A stretch of DNA of 64,000 nucleotides from NCBI GenBank assembly GCA_017437145.1, contig JAFSBT010000008.1, positions 186,001 through 250,000 on the forward strand, given 5' to 3'. The notes beneath the pieces were generated by a model, which saw only the letters and a program-made list of their open reading frames with translations, had not been told where the DNA came from and ran no database searches. The first letter of the stretch is position 1; every line of letters starts with the position of its first letter. The DNA comes from Clostridia bacterium (GTDB lineage Bacteria; Bacillota; Clostridia; TANB77; CAG-508). This document shows positions 1 through 8,596 of this stretch, in pieces. The translations under genes were made by a program, and so were the position numbers.

Positions 1-50
1 ATCAAGATAAATCAGTTTTTTAAATAACCATGAGAATTTCTTAATAAAAT

Positions 51-79
51 TTGACATATAACAAAATCGATGTTTTAAT
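51..79 (+). promoter_or_regulatory. sigma-A-type promoter of a possible small RNA
   Basis: TTGACA at 51-56 and TTTAAT at 74-79 are separated by exactly 17 bases. No convincing reading frame follows. The transcript would run into the hairpins at 124-205. Confidence 0.5.
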
Positions 80-85
80 AATATT

Positions 86-206
86 AGCTTAAATGCATGA
101 AACTGGTCTTATAAGCAACGCTCGATATGTGTGTAGAGACACATATCTTTTTTATGCAAAAAACAGAGCAGGTAGAGAACTGCTCTGAACTGATTATCAG
201 TTTTTA
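86..206 (+). ncRNA. candidate short structured transcript
   Basis: Downstream of the promoter at 51-79 the + strand can form three hairpins in series: 124-147 (9-bp stem followed by six T), 164-187 (CAGAGCAG/CTGCTCTG) and 188-202 (AACTGA/TCAGTT followed by a T-rich run). The only frame through it starts at 94 without a ribosome binding site. It may be a small RNA, or simply stacked terminators for a gene left of the window. I do not recognise a known RNA family. Confidence 0.3.
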
Positions 207-334
207 TTTGTGTTGTTTTTATATGTATTCAAATTCTTCTTCCAATTTTTCAAACAACTAGAAAAGAAATATTAGAAGAAACTTTAAATTGTATAGTAGA
301 ATAGAATTACTTATATATTAAATTATAATAGCTA

Positions 335-362
335 AAAGAGACTCGTATCCGCGAGTCTCTTT
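335..362 (-). terminator. terminator of the ankyrin gene
   Basis: Nine-base-pair stem AGAGACTCG/CGAGTCTCT (337-345 and 352-360) with flanking A/T pairs and a short T-run on the minus strand, just beyond the ankyrin stop codon. Confidence 0.7.
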
Positions 363-377
363 CGCTTTGAAAACACT

Positions 378-1490
378 TTAACAATAAAGTAACTGCCAAG
401 TTGTTTTGGCGCCTGCGTCTCTTAATATTTTCTTAATGTTAGATTCTTCAGGTGCAAGATCTAAAGCAGTAAGTTCATAACCATCGAGTTGTTTCAAATT
501 AAGGTTGGCTCCACAATCTACAAGTTCTCTTACTGATTCTTCTGCTCCTTTATCAATAGCCCACATTAAAGCTGTTTTGCGTACACCTGTGCTAAACGCA
601 TTGAGATCTGCATTTTTATTCGCCAATGCCCTTACGACTTCGTAATGATTGTTTTGTGCCGCTTTCATTAAAGGTGTATATCGAATTATTGATCCTCCGT
701 CATATAAATTCGGATTAGCGTTGTATTCATCCAGTAACATATTAACAACTTCCAAATGTCCATTCTCTGCTGCTAAGAATAAAGGCGTAGCGCCATATTG
801 ATGTTGCATATCTACGCTCGCTCCTTCATCTAATAAAATTTTGGACATTTCAAGAAAACCGTTTTGAGCAGCTATACCCAACAATGTATAGTGACCGTTA
901 AAACCTACCGGGCAATCAAGATTTCTTACTTTCGGTATTAATTTCTTGGCCATTTCAATGTTATTGTTTTCTACTGCAGCTTCCAATGATTCAATAGATA
1001 CTGATTTTAAATTTTCAGCTATTTCTTTAGAAATAGCTTCACACTTTCCTTCAATAGCCGCTTCCAACGCATCATTTAAGGGCCACATTACACCACTATA
1101 GTTTGTAGCGATTTCTTTGAGAAGCTTTTTTACTACTTTAATATGTCCCTTAGCCGCTGCTAATTTTAGAGCATGTTCACCCCATTCAGACCTTATTAGA
1201 ACATCCGCTTTTTTTTCCAAAAGATAACTTACAATCGTAAGATATCCGTTTTCAGAAGCATGCATTAATGCTGTTTTGTTATGCTCATCAACTAAGTTCA
1301 CATCATCTTTACTTAATCTTTTGACCTTTTCAAGATAACCACTTTTAGCTGCTTCCATTAAGGCAACCGTTTCTTCGCTTTCCCTTTTATGGTAGTTTGC
1401 GCCGAGTCCAATTAATTCTTCAGCCAGCTCATTACATCCATTGCTTAAAGCTTTACTGTAGAATTGATTTAGCAATTCTTGCCGTTGCAT
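378..1490 (-). CDS. ankyrin-repeat protein
   Basis: The 370-residue product is built almost wholly of ankyrin repeats. Typical helices such as TALMHASENGYLTIVSYLL, LFLAAENGHLEVVNMLL and PLMKAAQNNHYEVVRAL are visible at about 33-residue spacing, so the protein should act through protein-protein contacts. No signal peptide or membrane segment is seen, so it is probably cytoplasmic; its partner is unknown. The start is the ATG at 1490, seven bases after AAAGGAG; the in-frame TTG 18 bases upstream overlaps that site. A TTGAAA-17-TATAAT promoter lies upstream. Codon use is less AT-biased than in the core genes, suggesting acquisition. Codon 3 is CGG, the triplet at which the conserved genes of this window are frameshifted; a +1 shift here would reach TAA five codons later. 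Confidence 0.85.
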   Translation of the reverse strand: MQRQELLNQFYSKALSNGCNELAEELIGLGANYHKRESEETVALMEAAKSGYLEKVKRLSKDDVNLVDEHNKTALMHASENGYLTIVSYLLEKKADVLIRSEWGEHALKLAAAKGHIKVVKKLLKEIATNYSGVMWPLNDALEAAIEGKCEAISKEIAENLKSVSIESLEAAVENNNIEMAKKLIPKVRNLDCPVGFNGHYTLLGIAAQNGFLEMSKILLDEGASVDMQHQYGATPLFLAAENGHLEVVNMLLDEYNANPNLYDGGSIIRYTPLMKAAQNNHYEVVRALANKNADLNAFSTGVRKTALMWAIDKGAEESVRELVDCGANLNLKQLDGYELTALDLAPEESNIKKILRDAGAKTTWQLLYC

Positions 1491-1537
1491 AGTATTTTCT
1501 CCTTTCAAATTTGTCTGTGTTTACAGAACTTGGCAAT

Positions 1538-1566
1538 ATTATATCATAGTAAACATAACATTTCAA
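1538..1566 (-). promoter_or_regulatory. promoter of the ankyrin gene
   Basis: On the minus strand TTGAAA (1566-1561) and TATAAT (1543-1538) are separated by 17 bases, about 50 bases upstream of the start codon. Confidence 0.6.
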
Positions 1567-1649
1567 GATTTACTATTAATATTATTTATTATTATAAGTA
1601 ATGCTAGTGGACCTACTATTAATTATTCACTGCGACGTTAGTCGCATAT

Positions 1650-1722
1650 TCGGCTCCCTCCTTTTCGATTCCCACTTTTGAAACAAACTAAAAGAACCAT
1701 AGCTTTGCTATGATTCTTTTAT
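1650..1722. repeat. partial copy of the tRNA-Gly-linked repeat (R5)
   Basis: The stretch from GGCTCCCTCC through the hairpin around 1690-1720 matches the right part of the two 170-bp units at 3476-3815, including the stem CATAGC/GCTATG and its flanks. It lacks the tRNA-derived 16 bases. A GCGAC/GTCGC hairpin precedes it. The rest of 1491-1834 is AT-rich, with no gene recognised. Confidence 0.6.
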
Positions 1723-1834
1723 AAACCAACTTTTTGCATTTAGTTAACATAATAGCTTTTAAAAAGAAATTTACAATTATCTACTATATTCTTTTTAAAT
1801 TTATTTACTAAAGTTTAATTATATAAATAATATT

Positions 1835-2284
1835 TTATTTATATAACATTGATTTAATTTTATTCAGTATTTTCTTATATATTGATTCTTTGTATGTAAT
1901 AAGAGCTACAGTATTATTTATATTTTTTTCTCGCTTTGTATTTTGTTTTTTATTTCTAAAAATATTATCTGGATTATATTTTTTTCTTTTTTTCAATTCA
2001 ACTTGTTGTCTATCATATTTTTGTTTTTCAATAATTTTATCCTTTTGTGTTTCAGTAGCCCAATAATCTCTAAATAATAAACCAATAATAGCTTTAGCTG
2101 TTTTGGAAACATTTTGTTCATTTAAGGTCTTTCTAGGATTATATTTGAAAATATAATCCTTATTAGAATAAGTTTCAAATAATTCAATTTTTGTTTTAGG
2201 TATCTTATTATAATCTTCTATTTGAATATATTTTAATATTTCTAACACTTCTTTATATGCATTAGCATATTGGTCTTCAACCAT
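1835..2284 (-). CDS. hypothetical lysine-rich protein
   Basis: I do not recognise this 149-residue protein. The N-terminal half is mixed helical; from about residue 75 it becomes strongly basic (runs such as ELKKRKKYNPDNIFRNKK), ending in KIKSMLYK. No signal peptide or membrane segment is visible. A good site (AAAGGAG) precedes the ATG at 2284. It lies 12 bases after the stop of the transglutaminase-like gene in the same direction, so the two are very probably co-transcribed and may act together. The basic tail would suit binding of nucleic acid or of an acidic partner, but this is only inference. Confidence 0.6.
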   Translation of the reverse strand: MVEDQYANAYKEVLEILKYIQIEDYNKIPKTKIELFETYSNKDYIFKYNPRKTLNEQNVSKTAKAIIGLLFRDYWATETQKDKIIEKQKYDRQQVELKKRKKYNPDNIFRNKKQNTKREKNINNTVALITYKESIYKKILNKIKSMLYK

Positions 2285-2296
2285 TATTATTCTCCT

Positions 2297-3250
2297 TTAT
2301 AAAGTTTGATTATTTGCATCTTTTTGATTTTGTAATTGTTTTTGCTGTGCACTAATATATTTTTCTGTATTATCTACTAGTTGTATATCTTCTATTTCTG
2401 CAATCACTTCTCTTCCTAATTCACTACCTGTTTTAATTTTCTTCTTATCAATTTCATATGCTCCAACAACATATAATCTTTCACCCGTTGTACTCCTTTT
2501 ACCTTCAACAAATTCATAATTTTCAAAACTCTTAATAGTTCCATTGTTTGCAAATTCTAAAAATTCTTCATCACTTAAAGTTCCAACAAAAGGATAATAT
2601 GCCTGAACAGCGCCATCTTTACTATACACTGTTACAGGGCAACTATAGTCTAAAATCGCATAATCATTTTTCCTTTTAACAATATTAAAACAATGTCCTT
2701 CTTGATGTTCACCTAAATCTAAACATCCCATACAATAATAACTTTCTACACCAAGTAAACTTAATATTTGTTGAGCCAATGCACTTCTTTCTGTACATTG
2801 TGCAGCTCCTTTATGTTTTAAATCTTCTAACTTATTATTTTCAAGTGCAGCAAAATATTCCTCATCTGTTGTAGTTTTACTCCATGCAACATCATTAAAT
2901 ATTTGTTCTCTGTCTCCTTTATCAGGCATCCCAAAATACGAATTAATAAAGTTTTCTAAATTCTGTATTAAAGAAGCTTTTGAGTTAATATTATATTGCT
3001 TTATAAAATGAGCAAACTCATACATATAATCTGTTGTTTGCATACCATAATCTTCCATTGAAAATTTTGAATATTTAATTCGTGTATTCAATGGAATAAA
3101 TCCCTTGAATAAATTATTTGCTATTCCACAATTTAAAAATCCAAGCTTTTCTATTTTGTCGCTATTAGAATCTGCTTCTTCAATTGCTTGTTCCACAATA
3201 GTATCTATATCTTCTTCACTGCAATCTAATATTTTTTGTAATAAATCCAT
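2297..3250 (-). CDS. transglutaminase-like (papain-fold) protein
   Basis: The 317-residue product carries what looks like a Cys-His-Asp core: QCTERSALAQQILSLLGVES (Cys near residue 152), then EGHCFNIV and AILDYS about 35 and 50 residues later. This order and spacing resemble the transglutaminase/papain-like fold. A catalytic role such as peptide cleavage or crosslinking is inference. The start is the ATG at 3250, seven bases after AGGAGG; an ATG 14 codons upstream lacks a site. No secretion signal is seen, so an intracellular substrate is likely. The next gene downstream, a basic hypothetical protein, follows after 12 bases. Confidence 0.6.
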   Translation of the reverse strand: MDLLQKILDCSEEDIDTIVEQAIEEADSNSDKIEKLGFLNCGIANNLFKGFIPLNTRIKYSKFSMEDYGMQTTDYMYEFAHFIKQYNINSKASLIQNLENFINSYFGMPDKGDREQIFNDVAWSKTTTDEEYFAALENNKLEDLKHKGAAQCTERSALAQQILSLLGVESYYCMGCLDLGEHQEGHCFNIVKRKNDYAILDYSCPVTVYSKDGAVQAYYPFVGTLSDEEFLEFANNGTIKSFENYEFVEGKRSTTGERLYVVGAYEIDKKKIKTGSELGREVIAEIEDIQLVDNTEKYISAQQKQLQNQKDANNQTL

Positions 3251-3475
3251 ATTTGTTCCTCCTATTTTTAGAACATAAATCTTTTTATTCACAAATTCTT
3301 TTGTTTAATATTTTTTCTTTAAACTAATATCTACTATAAAATTAGCACAAAAAAATCTTTTTATCAATGTTTTTTAATAATTTTATGCCAAAAGGGCCGA
3401 AGCATTTTAACACACTAGCCTTTTTGTTGTGTCTACTAAATGTGGTGCATTTCATAGCATTTGGATTCTTTTTTA

Positions 3476-3645
3476 TGGAGCAGGTAGTGGGGCCCATCGC
3501 CCTCGCGTCGGAAAAGATGTCCACTGGACATCTTTTGCCTTCGTTTCGGCAGGCCCCAGTCCTGCTCGAAACTTGGCACCCTCCTTTTCGATTCCCACTC
3601 TTAAAAAAACTAAAAGAACCATAGCTTTGCTATGATTCTTTTTTA
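3476..3645 (-). repeat. tRNA-Gly-linked tandem unit, copy 1 (R5)
   Basis: This 170-bp unit begins with the same 16 bases (TGGAGCAGGTAGTGGG) that form the 3' end of the tRNA-Gly gene at 3816. It contains a perfect 11-bp palindrome with a 3-base loop at 3512-3536 and ends in a terminator-like hairpin (CATAGC/GCTATG). Short reading frames through it are by-products of the repetition. Confidence 0.85.
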
Positions 3646-3815
3646 TGGAGCAGGTAGTGGGTCCCATCGCCCTCGCGTCGGAAAAGATGTCCACTGGACA
3701 TCTTTTGCCTTCGTTTCGGCAGGCCCCAGACCTGCTCGAAACTTGGCACCCTCCTTTTCGATTCCCACTCTTAAAAAAACTAAAAGAACCATAGCTTTGC
3801 TATGATTCTTTTTTA
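3646..3815 (-). repeat. tRNA-Gly-linked tandem unit, copy 2 (R5)
   Basis: Second copy, offset by exactly 170 bases and differing by only a few bases from copy 1. It again begins with the tRNA 3'-end 16-mer and is followed immediately by the real tRNA-Gly. Read on the minus strand, the tRNA is followed by its terminator hairpin and then by the two tandem units. Confidence 0.85.
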
Positions 3816-3889
<74 letters not shown>

Positions 3890-4080
3890 ATTTCCTCATC
3901 ACAGATATAGATTATAAACTATGTTTTATTCGTTGTCAACACTTTTTAAAAAAATTTTTATTTTTTTTATTTAGGTTCTCTCCTTTTTAGAATGGGAGGA
4001 CTAAAGTCGCCTGCCCCCTAGAGTAAAAAAAACAATAAATTCTCGAGTACTATATATAACAATATGAAAATTATATCGAT

Positions 4081-4179
4081 TTACTGGAAAACAATTTGTT
4101 TTTCAGTAAAATTTAGAAAGCTAAAATAATTAATTTTTGACAAATGAGCATTCATTTTCAAAAATTAATATTTTAGCTT
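4081..4179 (+). repeat. R1 double-hairpin repeat, copy 1
   Basis: Hairpin 1 (4081-4109) pairs TTACTG with CAGTAA and hairpin 2 (4118-4179) is a long inverted repeat beginning AAGCTAAAAT and ending ATTTTAGCTT. The same element recurs at 8413-8512 and 23838-23936. The rest of 3890-4368 is AT-rich with no gene recognised, apart from R2 at 4222. Confidence 0.85.
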
Positions 4180-4221
4180 AATTTATACATTTAAAAATAT
4201 GTAGATGTTTCTTTGAAGAGC

Positions 4222-4248
4222 GGGTCGCCGTGGGCGACGACCTCTACA
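4222..4248 (+). repeat. R2 palindromic repeat
   Basis: GGGTCGCC, short loop, GGCGACGACC and a CTCTACA tail: a slightly degenerate member of the GC-rich R2 family. It follows R1 copy 1. Confidence 0.8.
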
Positions 4249-4368
4249 ATCTTTAATTATTTATTGAACATTTTTCAACAAAATAATCACATATTTTTTC
4301 ACTTTCTTGTTTACAAATAGATTCAACTAATATAAAATAGTATTATATATTAAAATTAAGGTGGCGTA

Positions 4369-4816
4369 ATGTATAAATTTATATCTCATAGTGAAAACGA
4401 AACAAAAGATTTTGCCTTTAAATTAGCAAGTATATGCAAAAAAGGAGATATTATAATTCTTAATCGGAGATTTAGGTAGTGGAAAAACGAAATTTACTGA
4501 AGGTTTTTTAAATTTTTGGAATTTGCAAGATGAAATTTCTAGCCCTACCTTTACTATTGTAAATGAATATTGTTCTGAAAATATGAATATTTATCATTTC
4601 GATTTGTATAGATTAGCCGATTTAGACGAGTTTTTTGCAATAGGTGGAACAGAATATTTTGAAAAAGGAATATGTATTGTAGAATGGGGAAATTTAATTG
4701 AATCAATTGTTCCTTCAAATTCTATTTTTATAAATATACTTAAAGATAATAATGACTTAGAATGTAGACATTTTGAAATTACTACTAATAATAAGTCAAT
4801 TAAGGAGATTTTTTAA
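4369..4816 (+). CDS. tsaE: TsaE, t6A biosynthesis ATPase, with +1 frameshift at CGG
   Basis: TsaE is the ATPase partner of TsaB and TsaD, which make N6-threonylcarbamoyladenosine at position 37 of tRNAs reading ANN codons. From the ATG at 4369 the frame reads to CTT AAT CGG AGA, where it is broken. Skipping the C at 4465 gives LNGDLGSGKT, the Walker A motif, and then the whole conserved remainder (SSPTFTIVNEY, YHFDLYRL, CIVEWGN), about 148 residues in total, normal for the family. In the uncorrected frame a TAG follows within three codons. The stop overlaps the tsaB start by one base. Known role: essential or near-essential in most bacteria, which argues against a dead gene. Alternatives are a base error or pseudogene. 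Confidence 0.85.
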
Positions 4817-5476
4817 TGAAAATTTTAGCTTTATCAACTTCTACTAATATTTGTTCTGTTGCCATTTTAGAAGATAATAAATGCATTAAAGAAATACATA
4901 CTTCTGATAATAAAACTCATTCAGTAAATTTAATGCCTTTAGTTTCACAAGTACTAAAAGAAACAAATTTAGTATTATCAGATATAAATTTAATAGCATG
5001 TGATATAGGACCACGGTTCTTTTACAGGAATACGTATAGGTGTTTCAACAGCTAAAGCTTTAGCAGTAGTAAATAACATCCCTGTTGTTGGAGTCACTTC
5101 ATTAGAAGGTCTAGCTTATACTATAAAAAAAGATGATGGAATTATATGTTCTTTAATAGATGCAAATAACCATCAAGTATACTGTGGAATTTTTGATAAC
5201 AAATATAATTTAGTTAATGAATATATAGCTGATGATATTAATAATGTATCAACCGTATTAGAAAAGTTTTCCGAGATTACATTTGTTGGTGATGGTGCAT
5301 GTAATTACTTAAATAAAACTGATTGTATTTCTACTTTCCTTGCTTCACAAATAGGTCTGTTTGGATATGAAAAATATTTAAAAGGATTTAGTGAAGATGC
5401 CGATACAATCACTCCTTTATACTTACGTGTATCACAAGCCGAAAGGATGAGACAACAAAATGATTCAAATTCATAA
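4816..5476 (+). CDS. tsaB: TsaB, t6A biosynthesis protein, with +1 frameshift at CGG
   Basis: TsaB is the inactive paralogue of TsaD and the scaffold of the bacterial t6A synthase. The N-terminus MKILALSTSTNICSVAIL and the segment KTHSVNLMPLV are typical. At 5014 the frame reads GGA CCA CGG TTC and would stop about 13 codons later; skipping that C gives GPGSFTGIRIGVSTAKALAV, the family signature. The corrected protein is about 219 residues, ending at TAA 5474-5476. It overlaps rimI by 17 bases and tsaE by one base, forming a tight tsaE-tsaB-rimI operon. The break is of the same kind as the one in tsaE 550 bases earlier. Confidence 0.85.
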
Positions 5477-5903
5477 AATGACTATACAAGATTTAAATCA
5501 AATTTCCAATATCCTGAACACTGAATTTGATGATTTTTGGAATGAAAACTTATTAAAAAGTGAAATTGAAAATCCTAATTCAAAATGTATTATTGCAAAA
5601 TCAAATGATGAAATTGTTGGATTTGCATGCATATGGAAAGCTGTTGATGATATTCATATTACTAACATTGTAGTAAAAAAAATATATAGAAAACAAGGAA
5701 TTGGAAGTTTATTATTAAAAGAACTTATTAAAATTTCAAACAATGAAAATGTAACTTCTATTACATTGGAAGTCAAAGCTTCAAATCTTCCTGCACAAAA
5801 TTTATACCAAAAATATGGTTTTAAAGTACTAGGGAGAAGAAAAAAATATTATAATGGTACCGAGGATGCCATTATAATGACAAAAGATTTAAAATGTGAA
5901 TAA
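5460..5903 (+). CDS. rimI: RimI-like GNAT N-acetyltransferase
   Basis: The 147-residue product has the GNAT fold motifs: motif A IVVKKIYRKQGIGSLLL with the acetyl-CoA pyrophosphate loop (RKQGIG), and the C-terminal LPAQNLYQKYGFKVLGRR typical of RimI, which acetylates the N-terminus of ribosomal protein S18. It starts inside the end of tsaB and is translated without an intergenic gap. The tsaE-tsaB-rimI linkage is a common bacterial arrangement and supports the name, though the substrate cannot be proved from sequence. Confidence 0.85.
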   Translation: MIQIHKMTIQDLNQISNILNTEFDDFWNENLLKSEIENPNSKCIIAKSNDEIVGFACIWKAVDDIHITNIVVKKIYRKQGIGSLLLKELIKISNNENVTSITLEVKASNLPAQNLYQKYGFKVLGRRKKYYNGTEDAIIMTKDLKCE

Positions 5904-5934
5904 CTATATAACACATTTTTTAGGAGGTAAACAA

Positions 5935-8313
5935 ATGAAAAAAAATGAATTAAGTTACAAACAATTAAAAGATTGTTGTAATCCAAGTATGTTCAAATTT
6001 GAAACAACTAACGATATTGAAGATACTGACATAGTTTATGGACAGGACAGAGGAATTAAAGCTCTACAATTTGGGCTATCTGTAGATTCAAAAGGTTATA
6101 ATTTATATGTAGAAGGACCTTCAGGTGTAGGAAAAACATTATATACAAAGCAATATGTAAAAAGCATTGCCGCTAAGAAAAAAACTCCTGATGATTGGTG
6201 CTATATTTATAATTTTGACAATCCTAATGAACCTATCGCTGTATCTGTTTCAGCTGGAGCTGGAAAAGAATTTAAAGCAGATATGGAAAGTTTTGTTAAT
6301 AGCATAAAAAAAGACTTAAAAAATACTTTTAATAACGATGATTTTGAAAAACAAAAATCTATTATGCGACAAAATTTTGAAGAAAGAAAAAAAGAATTAT
6401 TAGATGAATTAAATGTAAGAACATCTAAAGAAGGCTTCCAAGTTAAAACTGCTCAAAATGGAATATACATGATGCCTATAATTGATGGAAAACCTATAGA
6501 TGAAGAAGATTTTGACAAACTAGATGATGAAACAAAAAAAGCTTTTGAAGATAAGTCTCCTATGGTTCAAGAAATGATAATGCAAGTTATTACACAAATT
6601 AAATTTTTAGAAAAAGATACTGATAAAAAAATTGAGGATTGGCAAGCAAGTATTGCAATTGTAGCTATTAATGCTCAAATTAATCCTTTAAAATCTAAAT
6701 ATAAAAAATACAAAAAAATAACTTTATACTTTGAAAATATAAAAAATGATATTTTAAAAAATCTTCAATACTTTTTGCAAGAAGAAGCTGAGCCTACAAA
6801 ACAGCAAACTTTAAATCAAGAAAATCCAAAGCCATGGCTTAACTATAGAGTAAATTTATTTGTAGATAATAGCTCTTTAGAAGGTTCTCCTGTTATTATG
6901 GATTCAAATTATTTATACCATAATTTATTTGGAAAATTAGAATATGAAAGTCAATATGGAATGTTAAAAACAGATTTTACAATGTTAAAACCTGGATTGC
7001 TTCACAAAGCAAATGGAGGATATATTATATTACAAGCAAGTGACTTACTTGCAAATCCGCTTTGTTATGAAACATTAAAAAAAGCATTAATGGTTAAAGA
7101 ATTAAGTATCGAAAATAGTATGGAACAACGTTCTTATATGGTAATGATTTCATTAAAACCTGAACCAATTCCAATTAACCTTAAAGTTTTACTTTTAGGA
7201 GATGCAAATATATATCATACATTACTTGCTTTAGATGATGATTTCAAAAAACTATTTAAAATAAAAGTGGAATTCGAAGAATCTGCTCCAAAAAATGAAT
7301 CAAATATTTTAAAATTAGCTAGATTCATCCATAATTATTGTAAAAAAGCAGATTGTTTACCATTAGATGCAAGTGCAGTAGCAAAAATTGTTGAATATGC
7401 TTCAAGATTATCTGAAGATAAAGATAAATTATCAACAAAATTTAATGAAATTGGTGAAATAATTTCTGAATCTTCTACATGGGCAAAATTATCAAGAAAA
7501 AAAGTTATTACTGCAGATTATATTTCAAAAACATTAACTGAAAGAGTTGAAAGAGTAAAAAAATACGACTCAAAATATTCTGAAATGATAAAAGAAAACA
7601 CTTTACTTATTAGCACAAGTGGATACGAAGTTGGTGTTATAAACGGATTAACAGTAATGACTATCGGAGACTATTGCTTTGGAAAGCCTTCAAGAATTAC
7701 TGCAAATACATTTGTTGGAAAAGAAGGTATTATAGATATTGAACGTGAAATTGATATGTCTGGTTCAAGCCATTCTAAAGGAGTTCTTATATTACAAGGA
7801 TATTTAGGTGAAACTTTTGCACAAGAATTTCCTCTATCATTAAATGCAAGTATATGTTTTGAACAATTGTATAATGGAGTTGATGGAGATAGTGCTTCAA
7901 GTACAGAAACTTATGCAATACTTTCAAGTTTATCTGAACTACCTATCAATCAATCAATAGCTGTTACTGGTTCAGTAAATCAAAAAGGTCAAATACAACC
8001 AATTGGTGGTGTTAATGAAAAAATAGAAGGATTCTTCCAAGTATGTAAAATGCGTGGACTAAATGGTGAACATGGTGTTATAATTCCAATACAAAATGTT
8101 AAAAACCTAAGCTTATCAGATGAAGTAATTGAAGCTGTTAAGAATAATAAATTCCATGTATATGCAATTTCTACAATTGATGAAGGAATTGAAATTTTAA
8201 CAGGTGTACCTGCAGGTAAGAAAAATAAATTTGGACAATTCCCTTCAGGAACAGTAAATTATTTAGTACAAGAAAAATTAAAGAAATATTCAGAATATAG
8301 TAAGGAGAAATAA
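5935..8313 (+). CDS. lonB: LonB-type ATP-dependent protease
   Basis: This 792-residue protein belongs to the Lon-related family with an N-terminal AAA+ module and a C-terminal serine-lysine protease domain. Walker A is GPSGVGKT near residue 65 of the mature frame; Walker B is the GGYIILQASDLL region. The protease dyad is Ser in GDSASSTETYAILSSLSEL and Lys in GGVNEKIEGF. It probably degrades misfolded or regulatory proteins in the cytoplasm; no membrane segment is visible. The start at 5935 is chosen because AGGAGG lies seven bases before it; a frame open 39 bases upstream overlaps rimI. It uses an in-frame CGA for Arg but no in-frame CGG. Confidence 0.9.
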   Translation: MKKNELSYKQLKDCCNPSMFKFETTNDIEDTDIVYGQDRGIKALQFGLSVDSKGYNLYVEGPSGVGKTLYTKQYVKSIAAKKKTPDDWCYIYNFDNPNEPIAVSVSAGAGKEFKADMESFVNSIKKDLKNTFNNDDFEKQKSIMRQNFEERKKELLDELNVRTSKEGFQVKTAQNGIYMMPIIDGKPIDEEDFDKLDDETKKAFEDKSPMVQEMIMQVITQIKFLEKDTDKKIEDWQASIAIVAINAQINPLKSKYKKYKKITLYFENIKNDILKNLQYFLQEEAEPTKQQTLNQENPKPWLNYRVNLFVDNSSLEGSPVIMDSNYLYHNLFGKLEYESQYGMLKTDFTMLKPGLLHKANGGYIILQASDLLANPLCYETLKKALMVKELSIENSMEQRSYMVMISLKPEPIPINLKVLLLGDANIYHTLLALDDDFKKLFKIKVEFEESAPKNESNILKLARFIHNYCKKADCLPLDASAVAKIVEYASRLSEDKDKLSTKFNEIGEIISESSTWAKLSRKKVITADYISKTLTERVERVKKYDSKYSEMIKENTLLISTSGYEVGVINGLTVMTIGDYCFGKPSRITANTFVGKEGIIDIEREIDMSGSSHSKGVLILQGYLGETFAQEFPLSLNASICFEQLYNGVDGDSASSTETYAILSSLSELPINQSIAVTGSVNQKGQIQPIGGVNEKIEGFFQVCKMRGLNGEHGVIIPIQNVKNLSLSDEVIEAVKNNKFHVYAISTIDEGIEILTGVPAGKKNKFGQFPSGTVNYLVQEKLKKYSEYSKEK

Positions 8314-8323
8314 ATAAACAAAT

Positions 8324-8359
8324 AAAAGATGTGTTGAGACTCCCCTCATCACATCTTTT
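8324..8359 (+). terminator. terminator after lonB
   Basis: Ten-base stem AAAAGATGTG/CACATCTTTT followed by a T-rich run, just after the lonB stop codon. Confidence 0.75.
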
Positions 8360-8412
8360 GTTTGTTTATAATTGTCAGACAATTAATTAAAACATAAGAT
8401 ATATCATATTGA

Positions 8413-8512
8413 TTTGCTGAAAAATCTAAGATTTTTCAGCAAAATTTAAAAAGCTAAAATAATTAATTTTTGACAAATGATTATTCATTTTCAAAAATTA
8501 ATATTTTAGCTT
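8413..8512 (+). repeat. R1 double-hairpin repeat, copy 2
   Basis: Hairpin 1 (8413-8443) pairs TTTGCTG with CAGCAAA, so both arms differ from copy 1 in a compensatory way. Hairpin 2 (8451-8512) is nearly identical to the other copies. Confidence 0.85.
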
Positions 8513-8552
8513 AATTTATATAATAAAATATTTTAGCAATTTCTCTGTAGCA

Positions 8553-8578
8553 CGGGCGATGAAACATCGCCCCTACAA
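8553..8578 (+). repeat. R2 palindromic repeat
   Basis: CGGGCGAT/ATCGCCC stem with CCCTACA tail, immediately after R1 copy 2. Confidence 0.85.
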
Positions 8579-8596
8579 CATTTGCAATAAATTGCT

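Noticed and set aside
5896-5934. Upstream start of the LonB-type protease
   Set aside because: It overlaps the end of rimI and has no ribosome site; AGGAGG precedes the ATG at 5935.
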